Assembly (NCBI GenBank): GCA_943329925.2 | Contig: CALQFT020000005.1 | Coordinates: 1-58,352 of the forward strand | DNA from: Opitutus sp. GAS368 | Lineage (GTDB): Bacteria > Verrucomicrobiota > Verrucomicrobiia > Chthoniobacterales > Chthoniobacteraceae | Reading direction: 5' to 3' | Length of the DNA stretch: 58,352 bases | Part shown: one piece after another, positions 34,119-43,546 of the stretch | How the letters are laid out: the number at the start of each line of letters is the position of its first letter | How positions within the stretch are numbered: the first letter of the stretch is position 1 | Program-made: the position numbers and the translations under genes | Notes under the pieces: generated by a model | What the model was told of the DNA's origin: nothing | What the model saw: only the letters and a program-made list of their open reading frames with translations | Database searches by the model: none

Positions 34119-35288
34119 ATGATTCACTCGCTATGCGCCGACGAAGCTCGGAGGTGTCTCGCATTCCCCATTTGCGAGGAGAAGATCTTTCTGGCGCACG
34201 CCGCTGTTACGCCCTTGCCGCGGGTAGTTGCGGAGGCGATGGCGAACTACGCCATGCAATCCTCGCGAATGCCGCAGGAGTTCGCCGAGGTGTTACGCGA
34301 TATTCGTGCGACCCGTCAGCTCGCGGCCAAACTCATTGGGGCACGTTGGGAGGAAATCGCGTTGTTGGGGCCTACTTCGCTCGGGTTGAGCCTCTTCGCT
34401 AACGGGATTGCGTGGGTACCCGGCGACGAGTTGGTGTGTTATGGCGATGATTATCCCGCCAATGTCTATCCCTGGCTTGAGCTGGAACGTCGTGGCGTAG
34501 TCGTGCATCGCTTGCGTACGGAGCAGCCCGGGGAGGTGACGCCGGCCCTCGTACAAGCCGCGCTGACGCCGCGCACGCGAATGGTCGCCTTGGCCAGTTG
34601 CCATTTCTTTAGCGGGCGGCGCTTGGAGGTGGAAGCTATCGGCGCTCTTTTGCACGAGCGCGGTGTGTTGTTTGCGCTGGACGCGATCCAGACCCTTGGC
34701 GCCTTTCCTTTGGATGTAGTTCGTGCGCATGTTGATATGCTTAGCGCAGATGCCCACAAGTGGTTGCTTGGCCCCATGGCCATGGGCATCGTCTACGTCG
34801 CTCAACGGCACTTTGAAACGGTCCGCCCGACGCTGCTTGGGGCGTGGAATGTGCATTCACCCAAGTTTCTCACTCAAGACACCATTGAGTTTGTTCCGAC
34901 GGCGCAACGGTACGAACCCGGGGTTTTGAATGCCAGCGGGGTTTACGGGATGAAGGCCGCATTGGAGCTTTTACTTGGAGTGGGCGTTGAAAACGTGGCA
35001 GTGAAGTTGCTCGAACTCAAGGAGGTATTGCTCTCGCTGTTACTCCCGCTGGGCTTTGAGGTGCTGGGGCCGACTCGCGGTCCTCTGGCGAGCGGCATCA
35101 CTACGGTGTGGCATCCCACGGTGGCGGCCGCGGTTTTATTTGAGGCCCTTGAAAAGGCGGGAATCACCGCTTCGCTTCGCTTTGATCGTTCGGGCCGGGA
35201 GTATCTGCGTTTCAGTCCCCATTTTTACAACACGGCGCAGGAATTAGCGAAAGTAGGAGAAGTTCTGGCGGGGGCTTTGTCGTGCTAA
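34119..35288 (+). CDS. Class V aminotransferase family protein (cysteine desulfurase-like)
   Basis: 389 residues from the ATG at 34119, 4 nt after the stop of the RelE-like gene. Fold-type I features: N-terminal ICEEKIFLAHAAVTPLPRVV, ALLGPTSLGLSLFANGI, FALDAIQTLGAFPLDV with the PLP-binding aspartate, and Lys214 in LSADAHKWLLGP. C-terminal LRFSPHFYNTAQEL is typical of IscS/SufS and isopenicillin-epimerase-like proteins. No flexible loop cysteine typical of desulfurases is evident, so isopenicillin-N-epimerase-like chemistry or another transamination is possible. No sulfur-transfer partners lie nearby. Confidence 0.82.
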   Translation: MIHSLCADEARRCLAFPICEEKIFLAHAAVTPLPRVVAEAMANYAMQSSRMPQEFAEVLRDIRATRQLAAKLIGARWEEIALLGPTSLGLSLFANGIAWVPGDELVCYGDDYPANVYPWLELERRGVVVHRLRTEQPGEVTPALVQAALTPRTRMVALASCHFFSGRRLEVEAIGALLHERGVLFALDAIQTLGAFPLDVVRAHVDMLSADAHKWLLGPMAMGIVYVAQRHFETVRPTLLGAWNVHSPKFLTQDTIEFVPTAQRYEPGVLNASGVYGMKAALELLLGVGVENVAVKLLELKEVLLSLLLPLGFEVLGPTRGPLASGITTVWHPTVAAAVLFEALEKAGITASLRFDRSGREYLRFSPHFYNTAQELAKVGEVLAGALSC

Positions 35289-35425
35289 ATGAAGCGGGGC
35301 GGGTTCAATATGAGATTACGAGTCTAGATTTCTATGCGAAGAAGGGGTGACACCGTGAACTCTTCTTGTAGCTTAACGCGTCTTCGTTGAAGAATCAGAT
35401 TTTGTTAGTTGGATGCTTTTAAGTT

Positions 35426-36607
35426 ATGAAGAATGCGATTATCGTTTCCTCGGATGTGTCTTGGCGCACCGTGATGGAGGGTACTCTTCTTGCCAGAGGT
35501 TGGCAGGTGGCGTCTGTAGAAACACTTTCTCCCGGTGATCATCCCGACCCGGCAAGTGTTCACGCGGTGGTTGTGGACTCCGCGTCCATCGATGCCTCTG
35601 CCGTCGCCGCTTGGCTCGGTGCAATGGGCTCAGGCTTGAAGGTTCCCCTGATCATGGCCCCCGGTTTGAAACAGGTCGAAGCGCTGGCCGACGCGATAGA
35701 AGTCCCCACAACTCCGGTCAAGGCTTCCGGTGAAGTCATTCTTCGTTTCTGGGGCGTGCGCGGTTCGATTCCAACTCCCGGTCCCAACACCGTTTTTTAT
35801 GGAGGCAATACCTCCTGCGTGGAACTGGACGCTGACGGGCAAATTATCATCCTGGACGCAGGCAGCGGAATCCGCGCTTTGGGCAACAGTCTGATGGGGC
35901 GCGCCGCCGCCTCGAAGAAGAAGTTGGATTTACATCTGCTTATTACCCACACGCATTGGGATCATATTCAAGGGCTGCCCTTTTTTGTTCCCGCGTATAT
36001 TCCAACCAACCATCTGCGAGTGGTGGGGTATAAGGCCGTGTGTCACCATCTTGGTGAAGTACTTGCCAAGCAAATGGATTCCACATACTTCCCGATCGCC
36101 ATGGAAGATATGCCATCGCATCCTGACGTGGAGGAGGTCGACGATCATTTCGAATGTGGGCCGGTGAAAGTCGTCGCGTTTTTTACCAATCATCCAGGTC
36201 GCTGTGCCGGGTTCCGTCTGGAAACCAGCGCGGGTTCGGTCGTCTACATGTCCGACAACGAGCTCAACCACCATGGCCAAGCGACTCACCTTCCTCGAGA
36301 AACCTCCGACCATCTTTATAAGCGTCTGATTGACACCATCAAGGGCACCAGAATCCTAATTCACGACGCCCAGTACACCCTCGCCGAATACGAGTCTAAA
36401 ATCGGTTGGGGCCACTCTGCCGTTGAGGACGTCATCGAAATGGCCGCCGCTGCCGAGGTGGAGCATCTTTACTTGTTCCATCATGATCCCACCCGTTCCG
36501 ACGCGGACATCAATCGCATCGTGCAACAATGTCGCGCCACGGCTCGAGAAAAGGGCTGGCCCATGTTGATTGACGCCGCACGGGAAGGGATGGAGATCGC
36601 CTTGTAG
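35426..36607 (+). CDS. Receiver-like domain fused to a metallo-beta-lactamase hydrolase
   Basis: A 393-residue protein. Residues 1-100 look like a degenerate response-regulator receiver: AIIVSSD at strand 1, VHAVVVDSAS with Asp51 at strand 3, KVPLIMAPG at strand 4 and PTTPVK at strand 5. Residues 105-393 are a metallo-beta-lactamase domain of the type starting LRFWGVRGSIPTPGPNT and YGGNTSCVEL, with the metal motif H175-T-H177-W-D179-H180 and a GWGHSAVEDVI block near the end. Such hydrolases resemble RNase Z and cyclic-nucleotide phosphodiesterases. An N-terminal receiver on this fold is unusual. The gene has its own upstream region (137 nt, empty) and is followed by the permease gene after 100 nt. 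Confidence 0.8.
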   Translation: MKNAIIVSSDVSWRTVMEGTLLARGWQVASVETLSPGDHPDPASVHAVVVDSASIDASAVAAWLGAMGSGLKVPLIMAPGLKQVEALADAIEVPTTPVKASGEVILRFWGVRGSIPTPGPNTVFYGGNTSCVELDADGQIIILDAGSGIRALGNSLMGRAAASKKKLDLHLLITHTHWDHIQGLPFFVPAYIPTNHLRVVGYKAVCHHLGEVLAKQMDSTYFPIAMEDMPSHPDVEEVDDHFECGPVKVVAFFTNHPGRCAGFRLETSAGSVVYMSDNELNHHGQATHLPRETSDHLYKRLIDTIKGTRILIHDAQYTLAEYESKIGWGHSAVEDVIEMAAAAEVEHLYLFHHDPTRSDADINRIVQQCRATAREKGWPMLIDAAREGMEIAL

Positions 36608-36707
36608 CAGGACTTGCTCCCCGGAAAAGTTCCTGGGGAACTTCCTCGTTGCGTGGTCCTTCATTCTTTCTCTCGCTCATTTCGATTTTTCCCCCGCGCG
36701 ATTCGTC

Positions 36708-37844
36708 ATGAAAATTCTCGATCGCTACATTATCCGACAGCTTTGTCTGACCACATTTTTGGCAGTGTCGGTGCTCAGTGTGGTTCTGGTTCTGGGCAAT
36801 CTTTTTAGGCAAATCTTTGAACTCCTGGTCAATGGCAGCGCCACCTACGAGTTCTTCCTCACGTTTCTCGCCTACATCCTGCCTTTCTCGCTGACCTTCA
36901 CGCTGCCGTGGGGCTTTCTCACCGCGGTGCTTTTGGTCTTCGGTCGCCTTTCCGCTGAACACGAGCTTACCGCGCTGAAGGCCAGTGGAGTGAGCATTCT
37001 GCGCTTGAGCATGGGCGCCCTCGCCGTGGCTCTTGCCTGCGTCGCCCTCTGTCTCTGGATCAACGTGGACCTCGCCCCGCGGGCTCAAGCGCGTTTCAAG
37101 CTCGCGCTCTACGAACTAGCGGTCAACCGGCCGCTGGCCATGTTCGAAAGCGATCGCGTGATCGACGCTTTTCCTAACCTCAAAATCTACATCGGACACA
37201 ACGACGGTTCCCAGCTCCACAACCTTCTGGTTTATGAAATTGGCCGGGATTTCGAACCTCAAAAAGTCATCTTCGCCCGCCACGGAAAAATCAAAACGGA
37301 CGCCGTCAACCGCCGTCTTTTGCTGGATCTTGAGGACGCCCGGTTCGAACAGAGGGATGCCACCCAGCCTCAAAGTTTTACTCGGATTCGTCAGGGGATC
37401 ACAATGCAGCGCAGTACTTTGCCCATTTCCTTAGAAGAGCTATTCGAGCGCAACCAGAAGCGCCGCTCCAACAGCAGCCTGACCGCCCGCGAGCTTTGGG
37501 GAATACTCGTGGCGCGGAGTGCTCCGGACAGCGGCGGAGCGCCAATGGCGCCCCGGGAGTTGAGCGAGGTGCGCGTGGAGTTTAGTAAGCGGTTCTCGCT
37601 GGCGTTGGCGTCACTGGCGCTGGGGCTCATGGCGATTCCACTGGCAGTCACCGCACAACGTCGCGAGACGACGCTCGGCTTCCTCCTGAGCCTGATTGTC
37701 GCCTTCGGCTACTTCTTCATTATCATCATGACCAACTGGGTTAAGAGTCAGCCCGAGATGCACCCTGAGTGGTTGGTCTGGCTACCCAATTTGATTTTCC
37801 TCGCGCTGGGCACCGTGCTTTTTCGCCGTCTCGCCGCAAGATAA
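36708..37844 (+). CDS. LptF/LptG-family permease
   Basis: 378 residues from the ATG at 36708; the frame opens further upstream inside the preceding gene, but this start gives the family N-terminus (MKILDRYIIRQLCLTTFLAV). Topology is that of LptF/LptG: two or three spans (LTFLAYILPFSLTFTLPWGF then FGRLSAEHELTALKASGVS, the coupling segment to LptB), a periplasmic jelly roll, and three C-terminal spans (LALASLALGLMAIPLAVTAQ then RRETTLGF, YFFIIIMTNW). It extracts lipopolysaccharide from the inner membrane with LptB and its partner permease, which are not in the window. I leave out a gene symbol because F and G are hard to tell apart. Confidence 0.88.
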   Translation: MKILDRYIIRQLCLTTFLAVSVLSVVLVLGNLFRQIFELLVNGSATYEFFLTFLAYILPFSLTFTLPWGFLTAVLLVFGRLSAEHELTALKASGVSILRLSMGALAVALACVALCLWINVDLAPRAQARFKLALYELAVNRPLAMFESDRVIDAFPNLKIYIGHNDGSQLHNLLVYEIGRDFEPQKVIFARHGKIKTDAVNRRLLLDLEDARFEQRDATQPQSFTRIRQGITMQRSTLPISLEELFERNQKRRSNSSLTARELWGILVARSAPDSGGAPMAPRELSEVRVEFSKRFSLALASLALGLMAIPLAVTAQRRETTLGFLLSLIVAFGYFFIIIMTNWVKSQPEMHPEWLVWLPNLIFLALGTVLFRRLAAR

Positions 37845-37858
37845 AGCGCCGCGAAGAA

Positions 37859-38704
37859 CTAAGGCCTCGGCCCTCTCTCTACCAGCGGGGCGCGGGCTCG
37901 ATGGAAGAGCGCGGCGAAGGGTGCCCAAACTTGGCCCGAAAAACTTTTTGGAAGCACCTCGTCGATCCCAAATACTTCGGGGAAAACATTTTTTGGCATG
38001 TAGTAGGTCTTGAACAAAATGTCCCATATCGGGAATAGGCCGGCGAAGTTTTTGTTTCGCGCACCAGCTTCCTTGGAATGATGCCAGCGATGGAAAACCG
38101 GGCTGGCAATCAGCGCGCGCAGCGGGCCGTTGTCCCAGTTGAGATTGGCGTGGAGGTAGATAGCGTAGAAGGTCACCAGAGGAGCGAATGCCATTGTGAC
38201 TGTAGGATTGAATCCAATAAGAAGAACTGGAGTGACTTGCGCGATCTTGTCCAGAAGCTCGTTGACGGGGTGGACTCGCGTGGCTGCCAGCCAGTCCACC
38301 GCTTCCGAACTGTGATGGATGGAGTGAAACGGCCACCAGCGCCCAGTGTGGAAGAGGCGATGGATCCAGTACCCAGAGAGATCCCCCAGTAGAAAAATTT
38401 CCACAGCTTGAAGCCAGATGGGTTGGTGGGAGACAGGGCCAAACCCATGATATTGGCTGGCTCTGAGGAGTTCTGGGGTTGTCACGCCCAGCAGTAGCAG
38501 CAGGCTTGCCGGCAGTATCAATGATATGCGGGTGAGCATCTTAATTGCGGGCGCGATGAATAGGTAGAGTACATCCACCCAGAAGCCTTCTCGAAGAATT
38601 CTTTGGGGACGTGCCTGCCCTATGGCGCGTTCCAGCAGGAAGAAAAATGTGCCCAACACCAGAAAGCCGATCAGCGGCCGCAGTAGCAGCTGTTGGACGG
38701 TCAT
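37859..38704 (-). CDS. Sterol desaturase / fatty acid hydroxylase superfamily protein
   Basis: 281 residues from the ATG at 38704, which overlaps the stop of the DUF423 gene by 4 nt. It carries the di-iron histidine boxes of the superfamily: HRLFH (box 1), HSIHHSSE (box 2) and HRWHHSKE (box 3), between hydrophobic spans such as LIGFLVLGTFFFLLERAIG. The enzyme should hydroxylate or desaturate a lipid (sterol, fatty acid or carotenoid) in the membrane using O2. No lipid biosynthesis gene is adjacent. The protein ends 15 nt before the LptF/G-type gene's end, in a convergent arrangement. Confidence 0.9.
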   Translation of the reverse strand: MTVQQLLLRPLIGFLVLGTFFFLLERAIGQARPQRILREGFWVDVLYLFIAPAIKMLTRISLILPASLLLLLGVTTPELLRASQYHGFGPVSHQPIWLQAVEIFLLGDLSGYWIHRLFHTGRWWPFHSIHHSSEAVDWLAATRVHPVNELLDKIAQVTPVLLIGFNPTVTMAFAPLVTFYAIYLHANLNWDNGPLRALIASPVFHRWHHSKEAGARNKNFAGLFPIWDILFKTYYMPKNVFPEVFGIDEVLPKSFSGQVWAPFAALFHRARAPLVERGPRP

Positions 38705-39066
38705 GCGGGTTGTTGGGGGGAGGGCGGCGCAAAGCACAGCGCAATCCAACCGGCAATAAGCAGCAGTCCACCCAGTGGTGTGATCCCGCCCAGTTGCTTA
38801 ATGGAAGTGATGGCCAATGCGTAGAGCGAGCCGCTAAAGAGCACAATGCCTATGGCGAATAGCCTGAATGCGAATCTGTTGACGATGGGCCGTCCTGCAA
38901 TGCAGAGGAGCACTGCCGCATGGAGCAAGTGGTAGAGCGAGGCCGTCTGCCACATTGCGTGTGCGGCGTGGGCATCAAGAAGGGACTTAAGTCCGTGTGC
39001 TCCGAAGGCCCCGAGCAGGACCCCGGTGGCGCCAAAGACTGCGGCGGTGCGGGTGAAGGCGTACAC
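38701..39066 (-). CDS. DUF423 membrane protein (YgdD-like)
   Basis: A 121-residue protein with four hydrophobic segments and the DUF423 hallmarks GVLLGAFGAHGLKSLL, WQTASLYHLLHAAVLL and GSLYALAITSIKQLGGITPLGG. Members are small inner-membrane proteins of unknown function. Its stop overlaps the start of the desaturase-like gene, so the two are co-translated. It is divergent from the helicase gene. Confidence 0.93.
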   Translation of the reverse strand: MYAFTRTAAVFGATGVLLGAFGAHGLKSLLDAHAAHAMWQTASLYHLLHAAVLLCIAGRPIVNRFAFRLFAIGIVLFSGSLYALAITSIKQLGGITPLGGLLLIAGWIALCFAPPSPQQPA

Positions 39067-39200
39067 CCGAAAAGAACTAGCACGAGCGCGGCACTGCTAA
39101 AGATCAATCTCCTGCACACCGCTTTTCTAGGTTCTTCTTTCGAGCAACATCGGTGTGTGCTTGCAGGAGTGCGCCAATCAGCGAAACTACTCGGCTACCG

Positions 39201-42200
39201 ATGCCCGCCGCCATACCACTCTCCCACCCTGAATTGTTGCCTTCCGCCCTTCTTCTTTTGGAGCGGTTTGAAAGGGCAGGGGATGAATTGCAAGCGATTG
39301 CACGAATTAAGGTTAATCGGAAAAAGATTGTTAATCTTAAGCTCCAGGAATTTCGAGCCACACTTACCGCGGGTACCACAAAAGTAGTTGTAGCCTTCAT
39401 TCTGCGGGGCAGGGAGTTAGACGTGGATTGCACGGAGTGCGGCTGCGAGGGATGTGCGCATGCCTTAGTGGCGATTAGCTTCGTGATGGAACAAACTCTT
39501 GGGCAGTTGGGGGAACTCAATGCATCTCAGGGTATTGAGTCCGGGAATGGAACGAGTCACGCGACGCCCAAAAACCCCTTCGCTCGGGAAATTGCGGCCA
39601 AGCTTGGACGTGCGCTCACAGCCACCGAAGAGACGTATGGCGATGCGGTAGAATTACTTTATCAACGCCATTGGGCATCACGGATGTTGGCGGCCCCAAC
39701 GCTGGATCCCTTCCTTGGCGATGCGGGGCTTCCTACATGGGAGCAAGTTGAAGTGTGGCCGCGAAAACCCGAAAACACATGGGAAGCATGGCTTTATCTA
39801 GCCGCATTTTTGCGTAATCGTGGTGTGGAATGGCCCTCCTTTTTGGGGGAGATCACAACAATGGATGCCATCGAACGGCTGGCTGGGGACTGGGAGCGGC
39901 AACAGGCTTTGCGGCAGTGGGAGGATGGTCTGGGCAAGTTGTTGACCGAGATGGAGACCTGTCAGGATCGGCGCACGGTGGATGCCCGAATCCAAATCTG
40001 TGCGACTCACGCTCGATTGCAATGGCGTCGGGATGCGGTTGCCGAGGAGTGGAGCTATCCTACAGAGGTGCAGTATGATGAGTTGATTTCCTATTTGGAC
40101 AAGGGGCGCCTGGACTGCGACGCCGCCGTTCGTATGCTCCTCGAGGTTTTCTCTCAGTTCAGCATCACATACGCGCAGATTTCCTACAATCGGGAGGAAA
40201 CCTGTGAGCGCCTCGCTCGACTGTTGTTGCATCCGCTTCTTAACGATCGCTTTGTCACAGAGGCTGGTCTTCCTTTCGAACGCTCCTCCGAGCGCCTGAG
40301 TTGGCAGTTGCGTCGGGAGGATCTCACTCCTGGAGGGGATGGCGATTACCTGCTGGAGCTGGCTTTTTCTAATGGAGAGCGTCCAAGTGCGCCGCTTTTC
40401 ACCGCTGCTGCAGAGTTGAATTGCTATGTGACGGCCTCAGCTATCTATCGCACCGGACCACTGTTGCGCTTGGATCCACGGCATCCCATTCGGATTCCAA
40501 GCGCGGGATTGTTAACCGGACGAACGGTACAATTGTTGCAGGGATTGGGTGTGTCGTTGCCAGAAGATGTGCAGAGTCGAGTGTTGGCGATTCAACCGAC
40601 GGTGCGCTTGCGCTGTTGGTTGGAAGAGCGAGCGGGGGAGGAGCGATTACACATTTGCGCGCGGGCTTTGTTGGGAATGCACGGAGAACGGATTTACACG
40701 GTCCAAGGCTGGCAGATCACCCAGCAGTTGCCCGAGGAGCAGCGGCGTATTTTGGTGTTAGACGACTCACTGATGCGTCTTGTGCCCAAAATGTTGACGG
40801 ATCTGGGAGCCAAGGATTTCCAGGCCAGCACCGAGAGTTGGGGGCGTTTGATTGGGAAGCGTTTTGCCGAGGAGTTTAGCGCTTGGATGGACGAATTGCC
40901 CGAAGGCGTGGAGGTGGAATTGGAAGGGGACTTGGCGAGCTTGCAGAATGCGGTGGTCAGCGGTGCGATCCGTCTGGACGTGACCGAAGCGTCTCCGGAC
41001 TGGTTTGATTTGCAGGTCGCCATGAGTTTGAGCGACACGGAGTTAACGCCAGAGGAAGTGCAATTGTTGTTGGAGGCAAAGGGTAAGTTTGTGCGCCTCA
41101 AAAACAAGGGATGGCGACGTTTGGAGTTTGAGATCGATGACGAACAGGCCGAGCAACTTTCTGAACTCGGCGTCAATCCGTTTGAGATCGGTGGCCCTCC
41201 GCAGCGTTATCACGCGCTTCAACTCGCGGCATCTCCCGCGCGCAGCCTTCTTTCCGGCGATGCTCGCGACGGGGTATTGCGACGCGCCTCGGAAATCAAA
41301 ACCAGCGTCAGCCCTCCGGTGCCCGCTGGAATTCGCGCTGAAATGCGTGCATACCAGGTCGAAGGTTTTCATTTTCTAGCTTATCTTAGCACCAACCGGT
41401 TTGGTGGTATTTTGGCAGACGACATGGGGCTTGGAAAAACTTTGCAGACCCTTACCTGGCTGGCATGGCTTCGCGAACTTCCGGCTTACGATGGAAGCCC
41501 CGTGCTGGTGGTTTGTCCGAAGTCGGTGGTGCAAAACTGGCTGGGCGAGACCGAGCGCTTCACCACAGGAATCACTGCAAGTGTATGGCGGGGAGGAGAT
41601 GCCAAGAATTTAAAACAGGCGCTTGCCGAGACGGATATACTCGTGGTGAACTACGCGCAATTGCGTCTTTCGGCCGAGTTGCTTGCGAGCATTTCCTGGC
41701 ACGCAGTCGTGCTGGATGAGGCGCAGTACATCAAAAATCCGTCGTCCCAAACAGCCGCTGCGGCGAGCGCCCTGCGAGGAGCTCATCGCCTCGCACTAAG
41801 CGGGACACCGATTGAAAATCGACTGCTCGATCTTTGGAGCATCATGCACTTTTCGATGCCGGGCCTTCTCGGTTTGCGTGCTCATTTCCAGCGTCAATAC
41901 GACTCCCGCGCGGACATGCTCGCCCGCCGCCGCCTCTCGGCCAGAATTCGTCCCTTCATTTTGCGACGCACTAAAAGTGAAGTCGCCAAAGATCTTCCTG
42001 CCAGGATCGAGGAGGATCTCGTGGTGGAAATGGAAGGCACGCAGGCTGCGTTATATCGGGCGGAATTGAAGCGGGCGCGACAGGCGCTCTTGAAAATCCA
42101 GACGAGCCGGCAGTTGGACAAGGAGCGCTTCAATGTGCTTACGTCTTTGCTGCGCTTGCGCCAGATTTGCTGTCACCCCGGCTTGGTCAGTCCCGAGCAT

Positions 42201-42719
42201 GGACACTCGGATAGTGCGAAAATGGAGGCGCTCATTGACTTGCTGGAACCCCTTATGGAGCAGGGTAATAAGGTGCTCGTATTCTCGCAGTTCGTCGACA
42301 TGCTCGAGCGTGTCGAGAGGGAGGTTGAGGCACGCGACTGGCACTCGTTTATGCTCACCGGTGAAACCGAGAATCGTGGCGAGTTGGTACAGGAATTCCA
42401 AGAGTACGAAGGTGCAGCCACATTCCTTATTTCACTGCGGGCGGGCGGGATGGGTCTGAATTTGACGGCGGCGTCCTACGTGGTTTTGTTTGATCCTTGG
42501 TGGAATCCGGCGGTGGAAAATCAGGCCATTGATCGTACGCATCGCATCGGACAAACCAATCAGGTCATTGCCTACCGGCTTGTGGCAAAGGGTACGGTGG
42601 AGGAAAAAATCCGGCAGCTTCAACGTTCTAAAAGTGTTTTGGCCGGAGACATTTTGGGCGAAGAGTCCTTCGCAAAAGCTCTCTCCCTAGACGACTTTCA
42701 GTTTCTGTTGCAGGATTGA
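39201..42719 (+). CDS. SNF2-family helicase with an N-terminal SWIM-like zinc finger
   Basis: 1172 residues from the ATG at 39201 (a GTG at 39153 adds 16 residues). The N-terminus has a compact finger, CTECGCEGCAHALVAI (C-x2-C-x-C-x2-C-x-H), related to the SWIM motif CxC...CxH. About 500 residues of helical and SNF2-associated sequence follow. The motor runs from about residue 715: Walker A Lys746 in ADDMGLGKTLQTLTWLAWL, DEAQ box D839 (VVLDEAQYIKN), LSGTPIENRL, and the second lobe VLVFSQFVDMLE...LRAGGMGLNLTAASYV and QAIDRTHRIGQTNQV. It should translocate on double-stranded DNA. The next gene starts 4 nt after its stop and encodes a nuclease-like protein. Confidence 0.92.
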   Translation: MPAAIPLSHPELLPSALLLLERFERAGDELQAIARIKVNRKKIVNLKLQEFRATLTAGTTKVVVAFILRGRELDVDCTECGCEGCAHALVAISFVMEQTLGQLGELNASQGIESGNGTSHATPKNPFAREIAAKLGRALTATEETYGDAVELLYQRHWASRMLAAPTLDPFLGDAGLPTWEQVEVWPRKPENTWEAWLYLAAFLRNRGVEWPSFLGEITTMDAIERLAGDWERQQALRQWEDGLGKLLTEMETCQDRRTVDARIQICATHARLQWRRDAVAEEWSYPTEVQYDELISYLDKGRLDCDAAVRMLLEVFSQFSITYAQISYNREETCERLARLLLHPLLNDRFVTEAGLPFERSSERLSWQLRREDLTPGGDGDYLLELAFSNGERPSAPLFTAAAELNCYVTASAIYRTGPLLRLDPRHPIRIPSAGLLTGRTVQLLQGLGVSLPEDVQSRVLAIQPTVRLRCWLEERAGEERLHICARALLGMHGERIYTVQGWQITQQLPEEQRRILVLDDSLMRLVPKMLTDLGAKDFQASTESWGRLIGKRFAEEFSAWMDELPEGVEVELEGDLASLQNAVVSGAIRLDVTEASPDWFDLQVAMSLSDTELTPEEVQLLLEAKGKFVRLKNKGWRRLEFEIDDEQAEQLSELGVNPFEIGGPPQRYHALQLAASPARSLLSGDARDGVLRRASEIKTSVSPPVPAGIRAEMRAYQVEGFHFLAYLSTNRFGGILADDMGLGKTLQTLTWLAWLRELPAYDGSPVLVVCPKSVVQNWLGETERFTTGITASVWRGGDAKNLKQALAETDILVVNYAQLRLSAELLASISWHAVVLDEAQYIKNPSSQTAAAASALRGAHRLALSGTPIENRLLDLWSIMHFSMPGLLGLRAHFQRQYDSRADMLARRRLSARIRPFILRRTKSEVAKDLPARIEEDLVVEMEGTQAALYRAELKRARQALLKIQTSRQLDKERFNVLTSLLRLRQICCHPGLVSPEHGHSDSAKMEALIDLLEPLMEQGNKVLVFSQFVDMLERVEREVEARDWHSFMLTGETENRGELVQEFQEYEGAATFLISLRAGGMGLNLTAASYVVLFDPWWNPAVENQAIDRTHRIGQTNQVIAYRLVAKGTVEEKIRQLQRSKSVLAGDILGEESFAKALSLDDFQFLLQD

Positions 42720-42723
42720 GTGT

Positions 42724-43428
42724 ATGGCCGCCAAGGAGCCCTCCAAACTTCTTAATTTGAAGCGCCTAGCGTTTCGCTGGGCGCTGGAGCAGCGCTTTCG
42801 TTTGGCGGCTCTGGAGGTGAAGGTTCCCCAACTGGGCGCGCGCATCGATGTCGCCGCTTGTCGTCCCGAACAACCGCGCAAGGTTCGTGGTCGGATCGTT
42901 TTCAAACCGGGAGCCACGGCCGTCTTCGAGTGCAAGCGCAGCCGTGCTGACTTTCTCAAGGATGCCCGGAGCGAGGAAGTTATCCGTGAACAGTTGCGGG
43001 TGCTTCAACAAAGCCGGCTCGAGCTTGAAGAGTCATTGCGCCGCAATTTCCCGACACTGCGTGAGGGTGAGACTCTGTTTCCGGAGTACGACATGTACCG
43101 CTACCTCGATGCGGGCTGCGCTCCCTACGCCGAGCTGGTTGCCGAGATGAATGCGCTGACGGCGCAATTACATAGCCGCACTAAGTTTGCGAAGTTAACA
43201 CGATGGAATGCGGCCAACATTCTTTACCTGGTCGCTGATCCGGAAGTTGCTTTTCCTCAGGAGCTTCCTTCGGGCTGGGGGCTATTGGAGCGCCGAGATG
43301 GAGGGCTTTTCATGGTAGTACGTGCCGTCTGGCAGGATGTGCCTGAGGTGCACCGCTGGAACTTGATGTTGCGCATCGGGCTTAGCGCTTCTGCCTCCAT
43401 GGAAAAGCGTTTTGAAGAAGGTGCTTGA
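42724..43428 (+). CDS. Putative PD-(D/E)XK nuclease-like protein (MmcB-related)
   Basis: A 234-residue protein starting 4 nt after the helicase stop. The sequence GARIDVAACRPEQP (Asp42) then ATAVFECKRSRADFLKDA (Glu69-x-Lys71) gives the D...ExK core of PD-(D/E)XK nucleases, in the pattern of MmcB-like repair proteins (xxxDVxxx...xxEVKxSRxDF). A middle insert is helical and charged, and the end (LRWNAANILYLVADPE-type text; GWGLLERRDGGLFMVV) resembles the family's tail (YLVxP...P...GLLxxD). No catalysis is proven and the family call is from motifs only. Tight coupling to a SNF2 motor suggests a joint role on DNA. Confidence 0.6.
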   Translation: MAAKEPSKLLNLKRLAFRWALEQRFRLAALEVKVPQLGARIDVAACRPEQPRKVRGRIVFKPGATAVFECKRSRADFLKDARSEEVIREQLRVLQQSRLELEESLRRNFPTLREGETLFPEYDMYRYLDAGCAPYAELVAEMNALTAQLHSRTKFAKLTRWNAANILYLVADPEVAFPQELPSGWGLLERRDGGLFMVVRAVWQDVPEVHRWNLMLRIGLSASASMEKRFEEGA

Positions 43429-43546
43429 GGAAAATGTTTAAGCTCATGTCCTCAGCCGGGGCCGGACGCAACGCCACCTGAGCGAAAAACTTTCCACTAC
43501 CTTTTCGGCTATTGTCAGGAGCCCGTGATGGGTGCCAAATGGAGGA

